Shown: piece after piece, positions 28,359 through 37,484 of the stretch
How the letters are laid out: every line of letters begins with the position of its first letter
Numbering within the stretch: position 1 is the stretch's first letter
NCBI RefSeq assembly: GCF_900230185.1
Contig: NZ_OCSR01000001.1
Coordinates: forward strand, 5,332,001-5,396,000
Direction of reading: 5' to 3'
Length of the DNA stretch: 64,000 nt
Source of the DNA: Burkholderia sp. OK233
GTDB lineage: Bacteria > Pseudomonadota > Gammaproteobacteria > Burkholderiales > Burkholderiaceae
Notes under the pieces: generated by a model
Told to the model about the DNA's origin: nothing
The model's database searches: none
The model's input: only the letters and a program-made list of their open reading frames with translations
Program-made: the position numbers and the translations under genes

Positions 28359-28565
28359 ATGTCAGAACACGTCTACAAACAAATCGAACTGACCGGCTCA
28401 TCGACCAAATCGATCGACGACGCAATCAGCACCGCGATTACAAAAGCGTCGAAGACGCTGCGCAATTTGCACTGGTTCGAAGTGACGGAAACGCGGGGCC
28501 AGATCGAAAACGACAAGGTCGCCTACTGGCAGGTGACCATCAAGGTCGGTCTGCGTATCGACTAG
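28359..28565 (+). CDS. Dodecin (flavin-storage protein)
   Basis: A 68-residue dodecin, which assembles into dodecameric hollow spheres that bind and buffer free flavins. The family motifs SSTKSIDDAISTAI, a tryptophan in LHWFEVTETRG (stacks on the flavin) and VAYWQVTIKVGLRI are present. The start has a very good AAAGGAGG. It stands alone with a terminator-bearing minus-strand gene beyond. Confidence 0.93.
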   Translation: MSEHVYKQIELTGSSTKSIDDAISTAITKASKTLRNLHWFEVTETRGQIENDKVAYWQVTIKVGLRID

Positions 28566-28602
28566 CGCTCCGTTTGAAGCATATTCAACACATACTCCGA
28601 AG

Positions 28603-28636
28603 CAAAAAAAAGCTGCGTCCGTACTGGACGCAGCCC
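28603..28636 (-). terminator. Rho-independent terminator of the BMP transporter operon
   Basis: GCTGCGTCC-GTACT-GGACGCAGC with an A-run on its plus-strand left side, i.e. a T-run for the minus-strand operon that ends at 28744. Confidence 0.9.
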
Positions 28637-28743
28637 CTTAAAGCAGCGGTTGCTGAAACCGCCGCCTGGTCGATGGTGATCCCGGTCGATCGTGACCCGG
28701 TCAATAGTTACGCGATTCGCTCGCGACGACCGCGCGAGCCGGA

Positions 28744-29838
28744 TTACTTCGGCAGCGTGCCGTCCACGCCTTCCACGTACCAGTTCAGGCGTTGCAGTTC
28801 CGGATCGGTCAGCGTCTTGCCTGCCGGCACCTTCACAGCGCCGGACTGATCCTTGATCGGGCCCGTGAAGACGTCCCACTTGCCGCCCGCCAGGTCGTCG
28901 CGCTTCGCCGCCACCTGCTTCTGCGCATCAGCCGAGATCGCCGAGGTATTCAGGTCTTCAAGATTGACGGCCTTCTGCGGAATGCCCCACCACACCGGAT
29001 CGTTCTTCCACTTGCCGTCCAGCACCTGCTGAATAGCCGAGTTGTAATACACGCCCCAGTGCGCGACCACCGACCCGAGGTGCGCCTCAGGACCGAACTT
29101 CTTCATGTCCGAATCCCAACCGAACGCATGCACGTGCTTTTCCGATGCGGTCGCGAGCGTCGCGCTCGAATCGGTGTTTTGCAGCAGCACGTCGGCGCCC
29201 TGGCCGATCAGCGTTTCAGCGGCCTGCTTTTCCTTGCCCGGATCGAACCAGCTGTTGATCCAGATGACCTTGGTGTGGATCTTCGGATTCACCGAACGCG
29301 CGCCGAGCGTGTACGCGTTGATGTTGCGGATCACCTCAGGGATCGGCACCGATGCGACAAAGCCGAGCGTGTTGGTCTTCGTCACATAGCCTGCAGCGAC
29401 GCCTGCCAGGTAGGCACCCTGGTACATGCGCACGTCATAGGTGCCGAAGTTCGGCGCCTTCTTGTAGCCGGTTGCGTGCAGGAACACCGTGTCCGGGAAA
29501 TCCTTTGCGACCTTCAGTTCGAAGTCCTGATAGCCGAAGCTCGAACCGATGATGATCTTGTTGCCCTTGTTCGCCAGATCGCGGAACACACGTTCCGAGT
29601 CGGCCGATTCCGGCACGTTCTCGATGCGGGTGATCTTGATCTTGTTGCCGAACTTCGCTTCGGCTTCCTTCGAGCCATGGTCGTGCGCGAAGGTCCAGCC
29701 GGCGTCGCCTGGATTGCCGAGGTAGACGAACGCGACGCCCGGTGCGTCGGCCGCTTGCGCGGTTTGCGCGAGCGGCGCGGCGAGCGCCAGGGAGGCCGCG
29801 CCCCATGCGAAGGCGGTCAGCAGATTTCTTCTCTTCAT
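28744..29838 (-). CDS. BMP-family (nucleoside/purine-type) ABC transporter binding protein
   Basis: A 364-residue periplasmic binding protein of the BMP/PnrA-like family. It has a signal peptide ending QAA-DAP near residue 30, GVAFVYLGNPGDAGWTF at the start of the mature part, and YQGAYLAGVAAGYVTKT further on, which is characteristic of BMP lipoprotein-type nucleoside receptors. ACAGGAGAA precedes the ATG at 29838; upstream frame to 29949 is not protein-like. It is the last gene of an operon with two permeases and a double ATPase. In this purine-degradation neighbourhood the ligand is probably a purine base or nucleoside. Confidence 0.88.
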   Translation of the reverse strand: MKRRNLLTAFAWGAASLALAAPLAQTAQAADAPGVAFVYLGNPGDAGWTFAHDHGSKEAEAKFGNKIKITRIENVPESADSERVFRDLANKGNKIIIGSSFGYQDFELKVAKDFPDTVFLHATGYKKAPNFGTYDVRMYQGAYLAGVAAGYVTKTNTLGFVASVPIPEVIRNINAYTLGARSVNPKIHTKVIWINSWFDPGKEKQAAETLIGQGADVLLQNTDSSATLATASEKHVHAFGWDSDMKKFGPEAHLGSVVAHWGVYYNSAIQQVLDGKWKNDPVWWGIPQKAVNLEDLNTSAISADAQKQVAAKRDDLAGGKWDVFTGPIKDQSGAVKVPAGKTLTDPELQRLNWYVEGVDGTLPK

Positions 29839-29905
29839 GTTTTCTCCTGTCGTGTTTGTCGATTGATTTGAAAGGTGTGGTCGGTCATATGAAGCGACAA
29901 GCGTG

Positions 29906-30835
29906 TCATCCCGCCGAGAAAAACGGCTTGCCCAGCGATGCCGGTGCATTCAGACGAATCGTGTTCGGGTTGCGCGAAATCAGCACGAGCACGACGACGG
30001 TCGCGACATACGGCAGCATCGCAAGAAACTGCGTCGGCACCGGCACGCCGATGGCCTGAGCGTAAAACTGCAGGCCCGTCACGGCGCCGAACAGGAGCGC
30101 GCCGATCAGGAGACGCCCCGGGCGCCACGTCGCGAACACCACCAGCGCGAGCGCGATCCAGCCGCGGCCCGACGTAAGCTGCTCCTGCCACAAGTGCAGG
30201 TTGACGATCGAGTAATAGCCGCCGGCGAGACCCGCCATGCCGCCACCGAAGGCCACCGCGCCATAACGCACGCCGACCACCGGAAAGCCGACCGAGTGCG
30301 CCACTTGCGGCGATTCGCCGACCGAACGCAGCACGAGTCCCGCACGCGTGCGGTACAGGAACCACCAGATCACCGCGAACATCAGGAACGCGAGATAGTC
30401 GAGCGGCGTGAGGCTGAAGAGCGCGGGTCCGAGCACCGGAATCTTCGAGAGACCCGGAATGGTCCACGTGTCGATCGTGGCGCGTACCGCGGCCGACGTG
30501 TACGGCTTGCCGACATAGGCCGACAGGCCAATGCCGAAAATCGTCAGCGACAGGCCGGTGGCGACCTGGTTGGCGAGCATGGTCAGCGTGAGGAACGCGA
30601 ACAGCATCGACATCGCGAGCCCCGCGCCGATCGCGGCGACCACGCCGAGCCACGGGTTGCCGGTAATGGCGGTGACCGCATAGCCGGTCACGGCGCCCAT
30701 CAGCATCATGCCTTCGACGCCGAGGTTGAGAACGCCCGACTTCTCGGTGACGAGTTCGCCCGCGCCTGCGAACATCAGCGGGATCGCGGCGGTGACGGCG
30801 CTCGAGGTGAGCGCGCTGGCTTGTTGAATATCCAT
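29906..30835 (-). CDS. Nucleoside/purine-type ABC transporter permease (second)
   Basis: A 309-residue BPD-transp-2 family permease with about eight or nine hydrophobic segments. The segment ELVTEKSGVLNLGVEGMMLMGA is the hallmark of NupQ/YufQ-type permeases that pair with BMP receptors. It begins 18 bases after the preceding permease gene and ends 67 bases before the binding-protein start. Confidence 0.88.
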   Translation of the reverse strand: MDIQQASALTSSAVTAAIPLMFAGAGELVTEKSGVLNLGVEGMMLMGAVTGYAVTAITGNPWLGVVAAIGAGLAMSMLFAFLTLTMLANQVATGLSLTIFGIGLSAYVGKPYTSAAVRATIDTWTIPGLSKIPVLGPALFSLTPLDYLAFLMFAVIWWFLYRTRAGLVLRSVGESPQVAHSVGFPVVGVRYGAVAFGGGMAGLAGGYYSIVNLHLWQEQLTSGRGWIALALVVFATWRPGRLLIGALLFGAVTGLQFYAQAIGVPVPTQFLAMLPYVATVVVLVLISRNPNTIRLNAPASLGKPFFSAG

Positions 30836-30853
30836 GGAGATCCGCCGGGAAAA

Positions 30854-31960
30854 TCAGTGGGCTTGCGCGGCGGCGGAGCGCCGGCGCACGCGATAGTTCA
30901 CGAACAGGTCGGCACCCAGCAGGCAGAACAGCAGCAGCCCCTGGAACACGCCGGAGAGCGCCTGCGGTAATTGCATCGACGTCTGCACCGCTTCGCCGCC
31001 GAGGTACAGCAGCGCCATCAGCAAGCTCGCGAGCACGATGCCGACCGGATGCAGCCGTCCCACGAACACGACGATGATCGCGGTGAAGCCGTAGCCCGGC
31101 GACCATGTCGCCTGCAACTGACCGATCGGACCAGCGATCTCGCCCATCCCGGCGAGACCCGCCAGACCGCCGCTGATCAGCAACGACGTCCAGATGGTTT
31201 TCTTGTCGGAGAACCCGGCGTAGCGCGCGGCGAGCGGCGCGAGACCGCCGACGTTCATCCGGTAGCCCGCAAAGCTCTTGCGCATGAAAAGCCACACGCA
31301 CGGAATCGCGATCAGCGTAACGAATACCGATGCGTTCAGCCGCGTGCCGCGCAGCCACTTCCAGTGCCAGTCGCCGGAAAAGGTTGGGTACAGCGCGTCG
31401 CCGCTGAACATCTCCGAAAGCGGGAAGTTCATGCCTTGCGGATCGCGCCACGGGCCGCTCACCAGATAGATGAGCAACTGCGTGGCCACATACGTGAGCA
31501 TCAGGCTGACGAGAATCTCGTTGGTGTTGAAGCGGCTTTTCAGGAGCGCGGGAATCGCGGCCCACGCCATGCCGCCGAGCACACCGGCGATCATCATGGT
31601 CGGCAGAATCCACCAGCCGGTGGCCTGATCGAAATAGATCGCGACGCCGCTGGCGGCGATGCCACCGAGCAGCATCTGCCCTTCGGCGCCGATGTTCCAG
31701 ACGTTGGCGCGATAACCGATTGCGAGGCCGAGGCCGATCAGGCACAACGGTGAAGCCTTTAGCAGCAGTTCGGACCAGCCGTTCACGCTGGAGAGCGGTT
31801 CGATAAAAAACGCGTGCATGGCTTCGAGCGGATCACGGCCGACCAGGCTGAAGATCAGGAAGCCGATCACGAGCGTGAGCAACGCGGCGATCAGCGGCAC
31901 GGCAAGTTGCATCGTGCGCGAGGGCGTCGTGCGTGCTTCGAGTCGATACGGAAGAATCAT
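30854..31960 (-). CDS. Nucleoside/purine-type ABC transporter permease (first)
   Basis: A 368-residue permease of the NupP/YufP type: a basic N-terminal tail, then many hydrophobic segments, with GYRANVWNIGAEGQMLLGGIAASG as the diagnostic block and SRFNTNEILVSLMLTYVA downstream. The ATG at 31960 gives a typical tail. A 91-bp gap with short GCTTATG repeats separates it from the ATPase gene. Confidence 0.87.
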   Translation of the reverse strand: MILPYRLEARTTPSRTMQLAVPLIAALLTLVIGFLIFSLVGRDPLEAMHAFFIEPLSSVNGWSELLLKASPLCLIGLGLAIGYRANVWNIGAEGQMLLGGIAASGVAIYFDQATGWWILPTMMIAGVLGGMAWAAIPALLKSRFNTNEILVSLMLTYVATQLLIYLVSGPWRDPQGMNFPLSEMFSGDALYPTFSGDWHWKWLRGTRLNASVFVTLIAIPCVWLFMRKSFAGYRMNVGGLAPLAARYAGFSDKKTIWTSLLISGGLAGLAGMGEIAGPIGQLQATWSPGYGFTAIIVVFVGRLHPVGIVLASLLMALLYLGGEAVQTSMQLPQALSGVFQGLLLFCLLGADLFVNYRVRRRSAAAQAH

Positions 31961-32051
31961 GGGAGCGTGTGCTTATGTGAGTGCTTATGTCTGGTTCTGG
32001 TGCTTATGGTGCTTTAGCGTCGATCAGCTACCCGATCGCGCATCGATCTGT

Positions 32052-33653
32052 TCAGGCATGCGCCGGCTGTTCCGCCGACGGCGCCGCGCCCTCGCGGTCG
32101 CCGAACAGGCCCGCCATCCAGCGGCCGATTTCCTCGGCGTTGGTCGCCCCCGTGGCACGCACCGGCGAGAGTCTGCCGCCGGCCAGCACCGCGATGCGAT
32201 CGCAGATGTCGAACAACTCTTCCAGCTCTTCGGAGATCACCAGAATCGCCACGCCGCGGGCAGACAGGTCGAGTAACTGCTGACGAATGAAAGCCGACGC
32301 GCCGACGTCGACGCCCCAGGTCGGCTGCGCGACCACCAACACCTTGGGCGCCTGCAAAATCTCGCGACCCATGATGTATTTCTGCAGATTGCCGCCGGAG
32401 AGACTTTGCGCCAACGCTTCTGAGCCGCCACAGCGCACGTCGAAGGCTTCGATGCAACGTTTGGCGAAGGCGCGCATCGCGCCCGCCTTGATCCAGCCGG
32501 AATTCACCATCTGCTGACGATGCGCGGTGAGCAGCGCGTTTTCCGACAGCGTCATCGCCGGCACTGCGCCGCGGCCGAGACGCTCTTCCGGCACGAATCC
32601 GAAACCGAGCGCGCGCCGGCCGCCTGCGCCGAGGCGCCCTGCCGCCTTGCCGCAGATCGTGACCGCATCGGCACGCGTGCCGCGCTTTTCACCCGAGAGC
32701 GCCGACAGCAATTCGGCCTGGCCGTTGCCCGACACACCCGCGATACCGAAGATCTCGCCCGCATGCACGCCGAACGACACGTTATTGAGCGAGGTGCCGA
32801 ACGGATCGTCGCTTTCCACCGACAACTGCTTCACGTCGAGCAACACCGCACCCGGCGTGTGTTCACGGCGCGTGTAATCGGGCAGCGAATGGCCGACCAT
32901 CAACTGCGCGAGCGACGCATGCGTTTCTTCTTTCGGCGTCACGTGACCGGTCACGCGGCCGCCGCGCATCACCGTGGCGGTGTCGCACAACTCCTGGATC
33001 TCGTCGAGCTTGTGGCTGATATAGAGGATGCTGCAGCCTTCAGCCGCGAGACGCCGCAGCGTCTCGAAGAGCTTGCGGACCGCTTGCGGCGTGAGCACCG
33101 AAGTCGGTTCGTCCATGATCAGGAGACGCGGGTTCTGCAGCAGGCAGCGCACGATTTCGACGCGCTGCCGCTCGCCCACCGTCAGGCTATGCACGTGGCG
33201 CTGCGGATCGATGTCGAGACCGTAGTCGGCGGAGACTTCGCGGATGCGTTTCGAGAGCGTCTTCAGATCGAAGGGTTCGTCGAGCGCGAGCGCGATGTTT
33301 TCGCCGACCGTGAGCGTCTCGAACAGCGAAAAATGCTGGAACACCATGCCGATGCCAAGCTTGCGCGCGGCCGCCGGGCTGGCGATCTCGACCGGCTGAC
33401 CTTCCCAGCGAATCTCGCCGGCGTCGGGCCGCACCGCGCCGTAGATGATTTTCATCAGCGTGCTTTTGCCGGCGCCGTTTTCGCCGAGCACGGCATGGAT
33501 TTCACCCGGCGCGACGATCAACGTGACGTCGTCGTTGGCGCGTACGGCCGGATATTGTTTGGTGATGCCCTGAAGCATCAACCGGGGCGCCGCCTGTTCC
33601 GGCCTGTTTGCCGGCTGCGCGGCGGCGCCGTCGCTATAAGAAGAGTCGCTCAT
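32052..33653 (-). CDS. Nucleoside/purine-type ABC transporter, fused double ATPase
   Basis: A 533-residue protein with two ABC domains of the RbsA/NupO type. Domain 1 has Walker A GENGAGKST, LTVGERQRVEI as the signature and LLIMDEPTSVLTP; domain 2 keeps GVSGNGQAEL and LSGGNLQK with a degenerate Walker B (VVAQPTWGVD), as is usual for this subfamily. It is the first gene of the four-gene importer operon and is divergent from the LysR gene across 251 bp. Confidence 0.9.
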   Translation of the reverse strand: MSDSSYSDGAAAQPANRPEQAAPRLMLQGITKQYPAVRANDDVTLIVAPGEIHAVLGENGAGKSTLMKIIYGAVRPDAGEIRWEGQPVEIASPAAARKLGIGMVFQHFSLFETLTVGENIALALDEPFDLKTLSKRIREVSADYGLDIDPQRHVHSLTVGERQRVEIVRCLLQNPRLLIMDEPTSVLTPQAVRKLFETLRRLAAEGCSILYISHKLDEIQELCDTATVMRGGRVTGHVTPKEETHASLAQLMVGHSLPDYTRREHTPGAVLLDVKQLSVESDDPFGTSLNNVSFGVHAGEIFGIAGVSGNGQAELLSALSGEKRGTRADAVTICGKAAGRLGAGGRRALGFGFVPEERLGRGAVPAMTLSENALLTAHRQQMVNSGWIKAGAMRAFAKRCIEAFDVRCGGSEALAQSLSGGNLQKYIMGREILQAPKVLVVAQPTWGVDVGASAFIRQQLLDLSARGVAILVISEELEELFDICDRIAVLAGGRLSPVRATGATNAEEIGRWMAGLFGDREGAAPSAEQPAHA

Positions 33654-33904
33654 GTGATTCCGTAGTACGTCAGAGACTGCCGGTTACAGCGCGTCCGCCC
33701 GCCCTGTCAGCGAGCGATCCGTCACCACAACCGGATGACAATACCTAAATCGACCGGCCCAGTCGAGCCGTCAAAATTCCCCGCAAACCCCCGTCGCAGC
33801 GTGCTCTGCGGGTATCCCACTCTTGACGTGGCTTTGTGTTCATATTAAAAGCCATATATACCCACGCCCGCTCGATCAGCCAGAACATATATTTCGGAGA
33901 AGTC
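33654..33904. promoter_or_regulatory. Divergent control region of the importer operon and lysR
   Basis: A 251-bp spacer between divergent genes. It has AT-rich motifs close to the LysR start (CATATATA near 33853 and ACATATATTT near 33887) that could belong to promoters or a LysR site. No exact operator is claimed. Confidence 0.45.
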
Positions 33905-34837
33905 ATGAGTCAGCAACGCGAGGCGATCGATACGTATTTATTACGCGTCTTGCACACCCTGTTGATGGAACGCAGCGTCACGCGCGCGGCCGTCAAACTG
34001 AATCAATCGCAACCCGCCATCAGCGCGGCCCTGCGCCGTTTGCGCGACATCACCGGCGACCCGCTGCTGGTGCGCGGCAAATCCGGCATGGTGCCGACCG
34101 AGTATGGCCTGCGCCTGCTCGAACCGGTGCAAAACGCGCTGCGCGAGATCGAACGCATCAAGTTCCAGCAGCACAACTTCGATCCGGCCACGTCCATTCG
34201 TTGCTACCGGATCGGCTGCCCGGACTACCTGAACGTGCTGTTCGTGCCGACGGTGGTGGAACGTTTTCGTCAGGCCGCGCCGAACGCGACGCTCGAGTTT
34301 CACTCGCTCGGGCCGGCGTTCGACTACGAGCTCGCGCTCGAGGACGGCAAGCTCGACATCGTGGTCGGCAACTGGCCGGAACCGCCGGAGCAATTGCACC
34401 TGTCGAACCTGTTCGTCGATCAGATCGTCTGCCTGATGAGCAATGCGCATCCGTTCGCCAAACGCGGCGGCTTGACGCTCGACCAGTACCTGAATGCCCC
34501 GCATCTTGCGCCTACTCCTTACTCGGTGGGCCAACGCGGCGCGATTGACGTGCATCTCGCGCGCGAACGGTTAAAGCGTCACGTGGTCGTCACGTTGCCG
34601 TACTTCAATCTGGCGCCTTACGTGCTGATCAAGTCCGATCTGATCTTCACGACCACGCGCCTGTTTGCCGACTACTACGCCAAGTTCCTGCCGCTGACCG
34701 TGGTGCCCGCACCGCTCGATTTCCCGCCGATGCAGTACTACCAGCTGTGGCACGAGCGCGTGCATTACTCCGACGAAGTGCGCTGGCTGCGCAGTCTGGT
34801 TGCCGAGGCGACCAAGACGTTGATCGACAAGCCTTAA
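33905..34837 (+). CDS. LysR family transcriptional regulator
   Basis: A 310-residue LysR regulator. The winged helix-turn-helix is at residues 10-65 (RSVTRAAVKLNQSQPAISAALRRLRDITGDPLLVRG) and is followed by the two-lobed ligand domain. GGAGAAGTC precedes the ATG at 33905. The LRDITGDPLLVRGK variant is typical of the NodD/PcpR-like branch. It sits between the divergent importer operon and the convergent deaminase gene and probably controls one or both in response to a purine intermediate. Confidence 0.9.
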   Translation: MSQQREAIDTYLLRVLHTLLMERSVTRAAVKLNQSQPAISAALRRLRDITGDPLLVRGKSGMVPTEYGLRLLEPVQNALREIERIKFQQHNFDPATSIRCYRIGCPDYLNVLFVPTVVERFRQAAPNATLEFHSLGPAFDYELALEDGKLDIVVGNWPEPPEQLHLSNLFVDQIVCLMSNAHPFAKRGGLTLDQYLNAPHLAPTPYSVGQRGAIDVHLARERLKRHVVVTLPYFNLAPYVLIKSDLIFTTTRLFADYYAKFLPLTVVPAPLDFPPMQYYQLWHERVHYSDEVRWLRSLVAEATKTLIDKP

Positions 34838-34919
34838 ACTGTTGCTCTGCGCTCTACCGGCATCCCGTCTTAGTTGATGCCGGTAGGCCTGCTTCTTCTA
34901 CTTCGCCCTTACTCCGTCA

Positions 34920-36308
34920 TCAGGCTGCCGCTTCGTAAAGCGTCTTCGCCAACCGGTTGTGCTGCTCGATGACCGGTCCGAGTTCCAGCGTCGTCAACTG
35001 ACCATTCTTCACCACCACCTTGCCGCCGATCACGCTATGGCTCACCTGCGACGGCGCGCAGAACACCAGTGCCGCGACCGGATCGTGCAACGCGCCCGCA
35101 AACAGCGGCTGACGCAGATCGAAGGACACGAAATCCGCCGCCATGCCCGGCGCCAGTGCGCCGATGTCGTCGCGATTCAGCACCTTCGCGCCGCCTAGCG
35201 TGGCAATCTCCAGGGCTTCACGCGCGGTCATCGCATCCGGCCCGAAACCAACCCGCTGCAGGAGCAGCGCCTGGCGCACTTCGGCAACCATTTGCGCGCC
35301 GTCGTTCGACGCCGAACCGTCGACGCCCAGGCCCACCGGCACCCCCGCAAGGCGCATCCGCTTGACTGGCGCAATTCCCGACGCCAGCCGCATGTTCGAG
35401 CACGGGCAATGTGCGACGCCAGTACCCGTACGAGCAAACAGTTCGATACCCGCATCGTCGAGTTGCACACAGTGCGCATGCCATACGTCGTGACCGACCC
35501 AGCCGAGGTCTTCCGCATACTCCGCCGGTGTCATGCCGAACTTCTCGCGGCTATACGCGATGTCGTTGACGTTCTCCGCCAGGTGCGTGTGCAGCGACAC
35601 CCCGTAATGCCGCGCCATCACCGCCGATTCGCGCATCAGATCGCGGCTCACCGAAAACGGCGAGCATGGCGCCACGACCACGCGCAGCATCGCGTAGCGT
35701 CCTTCGTCGTTGTACGTCTCGATCAGCCGCTGCGTGTCCTTCAGAATGTCCGCCTCACGCTCGACCACCGAATCCGGCGGCAAACCGCCGTCCTTCTGCC
35801 CCACGCTCATGCTGCCGCGCGCGGCGTGAAAACGCATGCCGATCCGCTGCGCCGCCACGATGCTGTCGTCGAGGCGGCTGCCGTTCGGGTAGATATACAA
35901 ATGGTCGCTCGAGGTCGTGCAACCGGACAGCAACAGCTCGGCCATCGCCGTCAAGGTGGAGACTTCGATCATCTCCGGTGTGAGGTTCGCCCACACCTTG
36001 TAGAGGTTGGTCAGCCAGCCGAATAGCTCGGCGTTCTGCGCAGCCGGAATCGCGCGCGTCAGGCTCTGGTACATATGGTGGTGCGTATTCACCAGCCCTG
36101 GAATCACCAGGTGGCCACGCATGTCCAGCACTTCGTCGGCCGTTTGCGGCAATTCCGCCGTCGGTCCGACCGCGACGATGCGGTTGTCCTCGATATATAT
36201 GCCGCCGTCGCGCAGTTCGCGCCGGGCGCCGTCCATCGTGACCAGCACGTCCGCGTGCTTGACCAACATCGTTTTCTTCGGCTTGATAGCCGCCTGCTCC
36301 ATCGTCAT
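34920..36308 (-). CDS. 8-oxoguanine deaminase-like amidohydrolase
   Basis: A 462-residue metal-dependent hydrolase of the TrzA/AtzA/8-oxoguanine-deaminase group. Metal ligands are in NTHHHMYQSL, the third histidine in HTHLAEN, a further one in WHAHC, and the catalytic aspartate in VDGSASNDG; the last two motifs with CPCSNMRLASG match the 8-oxoguanine deaminase family. The ATG at 36308 has GGAGAAACG directly before it. Such enzymes deaminate 8-oxoguanine to urate, which would feed the urate pathway genes next door; guanine deaminase or hydroxyatrazine-type activity are alternatives. Confidence 0.82.
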   Translation of the reverse strand: MTMEQAAIKPKKTMLVKHADVLVTMDGARRELRDGGIYIEDNRIVAVGPTAELPQTADEVLDMRGHLVIPGLVNTHHHMYQSLTRAIPAAQNAELFGWLTNLYKVWANLTPEMIEVSTLTAMAELLLSGCTTSSDHLYIYPNGSRLDDSIVAAQRIGMRFHAARGSMSVGQKDGGLPPDSVVEREADILKDTQRLIETYNDEGRYAMLRVVVAPCSPFSVSRDLMRESAVMARHYGVSLHTHLAENVNDIAYSREKFGMTPAEYAEDLGWVGHDVWHAHCVQLDDAGIELFARTGTGVAHCPCSNMRLASGIAPVKRMRLAGVPVGLGVDGSASNDGAQMVAEVRQALLLQRVGFGPDAMTAREALEIATLGGAKVLNRDDIGALAPGMAADFVSFDLRQPLFAGALHDPVAALVFCAPSQVSHSVIGGKVVVKNGQLTTLELGPVIEQHNRLAKTLYEAAA

Positions 36309-36824
36309 TCGTTTCTCCGCTTCATTGCTTCCGTGCAAAGCCGTTCGAACGCGATGTGACGGCACGCCAACCGTGCCGCCGCGTCCCGTCGAACGCCGTT
36401 GGCCCGGTTACCCAGCGTGTTTCCGCCGTCTTCGGGGTGTGCCGCGCTTCACTTGTGTTTGCTGCGGCGCACAGGTGTAACCTTCGACGGCCAAAATAAT
36501 GCTGACAACTCGCGCCAGTGCGATACCCAACCTCACGCTGCCGATATAGTGGGCCTTTTTTGGCCCCGGTACGATCGAATCGCAGTGTAATAGTCGAACA
36601 AATCGACTCGATTTGGCTTTCAGCGGGCTGTCTGTCATGCGCCAGGTATTATCTTTCCTATCTCGCGCGCGCTGAGGTGAACATCCTTTTTACAATGGCT
36701 GCCACGGCGCTCGCTTCAATTCGCCGACGGGTATGTAGCCACTGACGTGGAGCCTCGATCCGCCGCAACGTATTCTGGATCGGGCCGCCGCCGAAACCTC
36801 GCATTCACATAAGGAAAATTGCGA
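36309..36824. promoter_or_regulatory. Divergent control region of the deaminase and HIU hydrolase genes
   Basis: A 516-bp spacer with no supported gene. It should carry two promoters. A small hairpin, GGGCC-T6-GGCCC, lies at 36551-36566. No operator was identified with confidence. Confidence 0.45.
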
Positions 36825-37178
36825 ATGGGAAAGCTCACTACCCACGTGCTCGACACCGCGAACGGCCGTCCCGGCGCGGGCATCAAGGTCGAACTCTTCG
36901 CGCTCTCCGGCGATACGCGCCGCGCGCTCAAAACCACCACCACCAATGACGACGGCCGCTGCGACCAGCCGCTGCTCGAAGGCGACGCATTGGTCCCGGG
37001 CGAATACGAACTCGTATTCGGCGCCGGCGACTACTTTGCATCGATCGGCACGAAGGTGCCGGAGCCGCGTTTTGTCGATCGCGTCGTGTTGCGCTTCGGC
37101 GTGGCCGATGCCGGTGCGCACTATCACGTGCCGCTGCTGGTGTCGCCGTGGTCGTACAGCACCTATCGGGGCAGTTAA
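36825..37178 (+). CDS. uraH: 5-hydroxyisourate hydrolase
   Basis: A 117-residue transthyretin-related protein. The N-terminal LTTHVLDTANGRPGAGI and the C-terminal YRGS tetrapeptide, which supplies active-site residues, are both exact family hallmarks; the catalytic histidine is in TTHVLD. It hydrolyses 5-hydroxyisourate, the product of urate oxidation, to OHCU. AAGGAAA precedes the ATG at 36825. The urate hydroxylase follows 306 bp downstream, so it is in the right pathway position. Confidence 0.94.
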   Translation: MGKLTTHVLDTANGRPGAGIKVELFALSGDTRRALKTTTTNDDGRCDQPLLEGDALVPGEYELVFGAGDYFASIGTKVPEPRFVDRVVLRFGVADAGAHYHVPLLVSPWSYSTYRGS

Positions 37179-37484
37179 GCTGCACCGAGCGTATCGATAG
37201 GCGTTGGAGGAAGACGAGGTTGAAGTCGCGCTGTATTTGCGAGCGCGCCCGATTGCACTGTGCGGATCCTTGGAGACACCCGCGAAGCGCAATCGAACGC
37301 GAGCGACTCGACCCGAAGTTCCAATAAAAAACGGCGCTGTGCGAACTGAGCGCACCGCGTCTCTCACCCCGCAGTCTGCGCAGCGACACCGTGCATGCCG
37401 ACGACCCGTCAGCCGGGTCACCGAAGGCGTAACCAAGGCACAAGCGTCGTTGCGCGTACAACGAATCAGAAGTGGAGGAGTTTC
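37179..37484. other. Spacer between HIU hydrolase and urate hydroxylase genes
   Basis: No supported gene. It holds a small hairpin at 37403-37419 (GACCCG, TCAGC loop, CGGGTC) and the puuD ribosome-binding site AGTGGAGGAG. A promoter of puuD may be here. Confidence 0.4.

Noticed and set aside
29835..31745. 636-residue open frame overlapping both BMP permease genes
   Set aside because: Arg/Ala-rich composition and no family motifs; the permease frames carry clear membrane segments and signatures.
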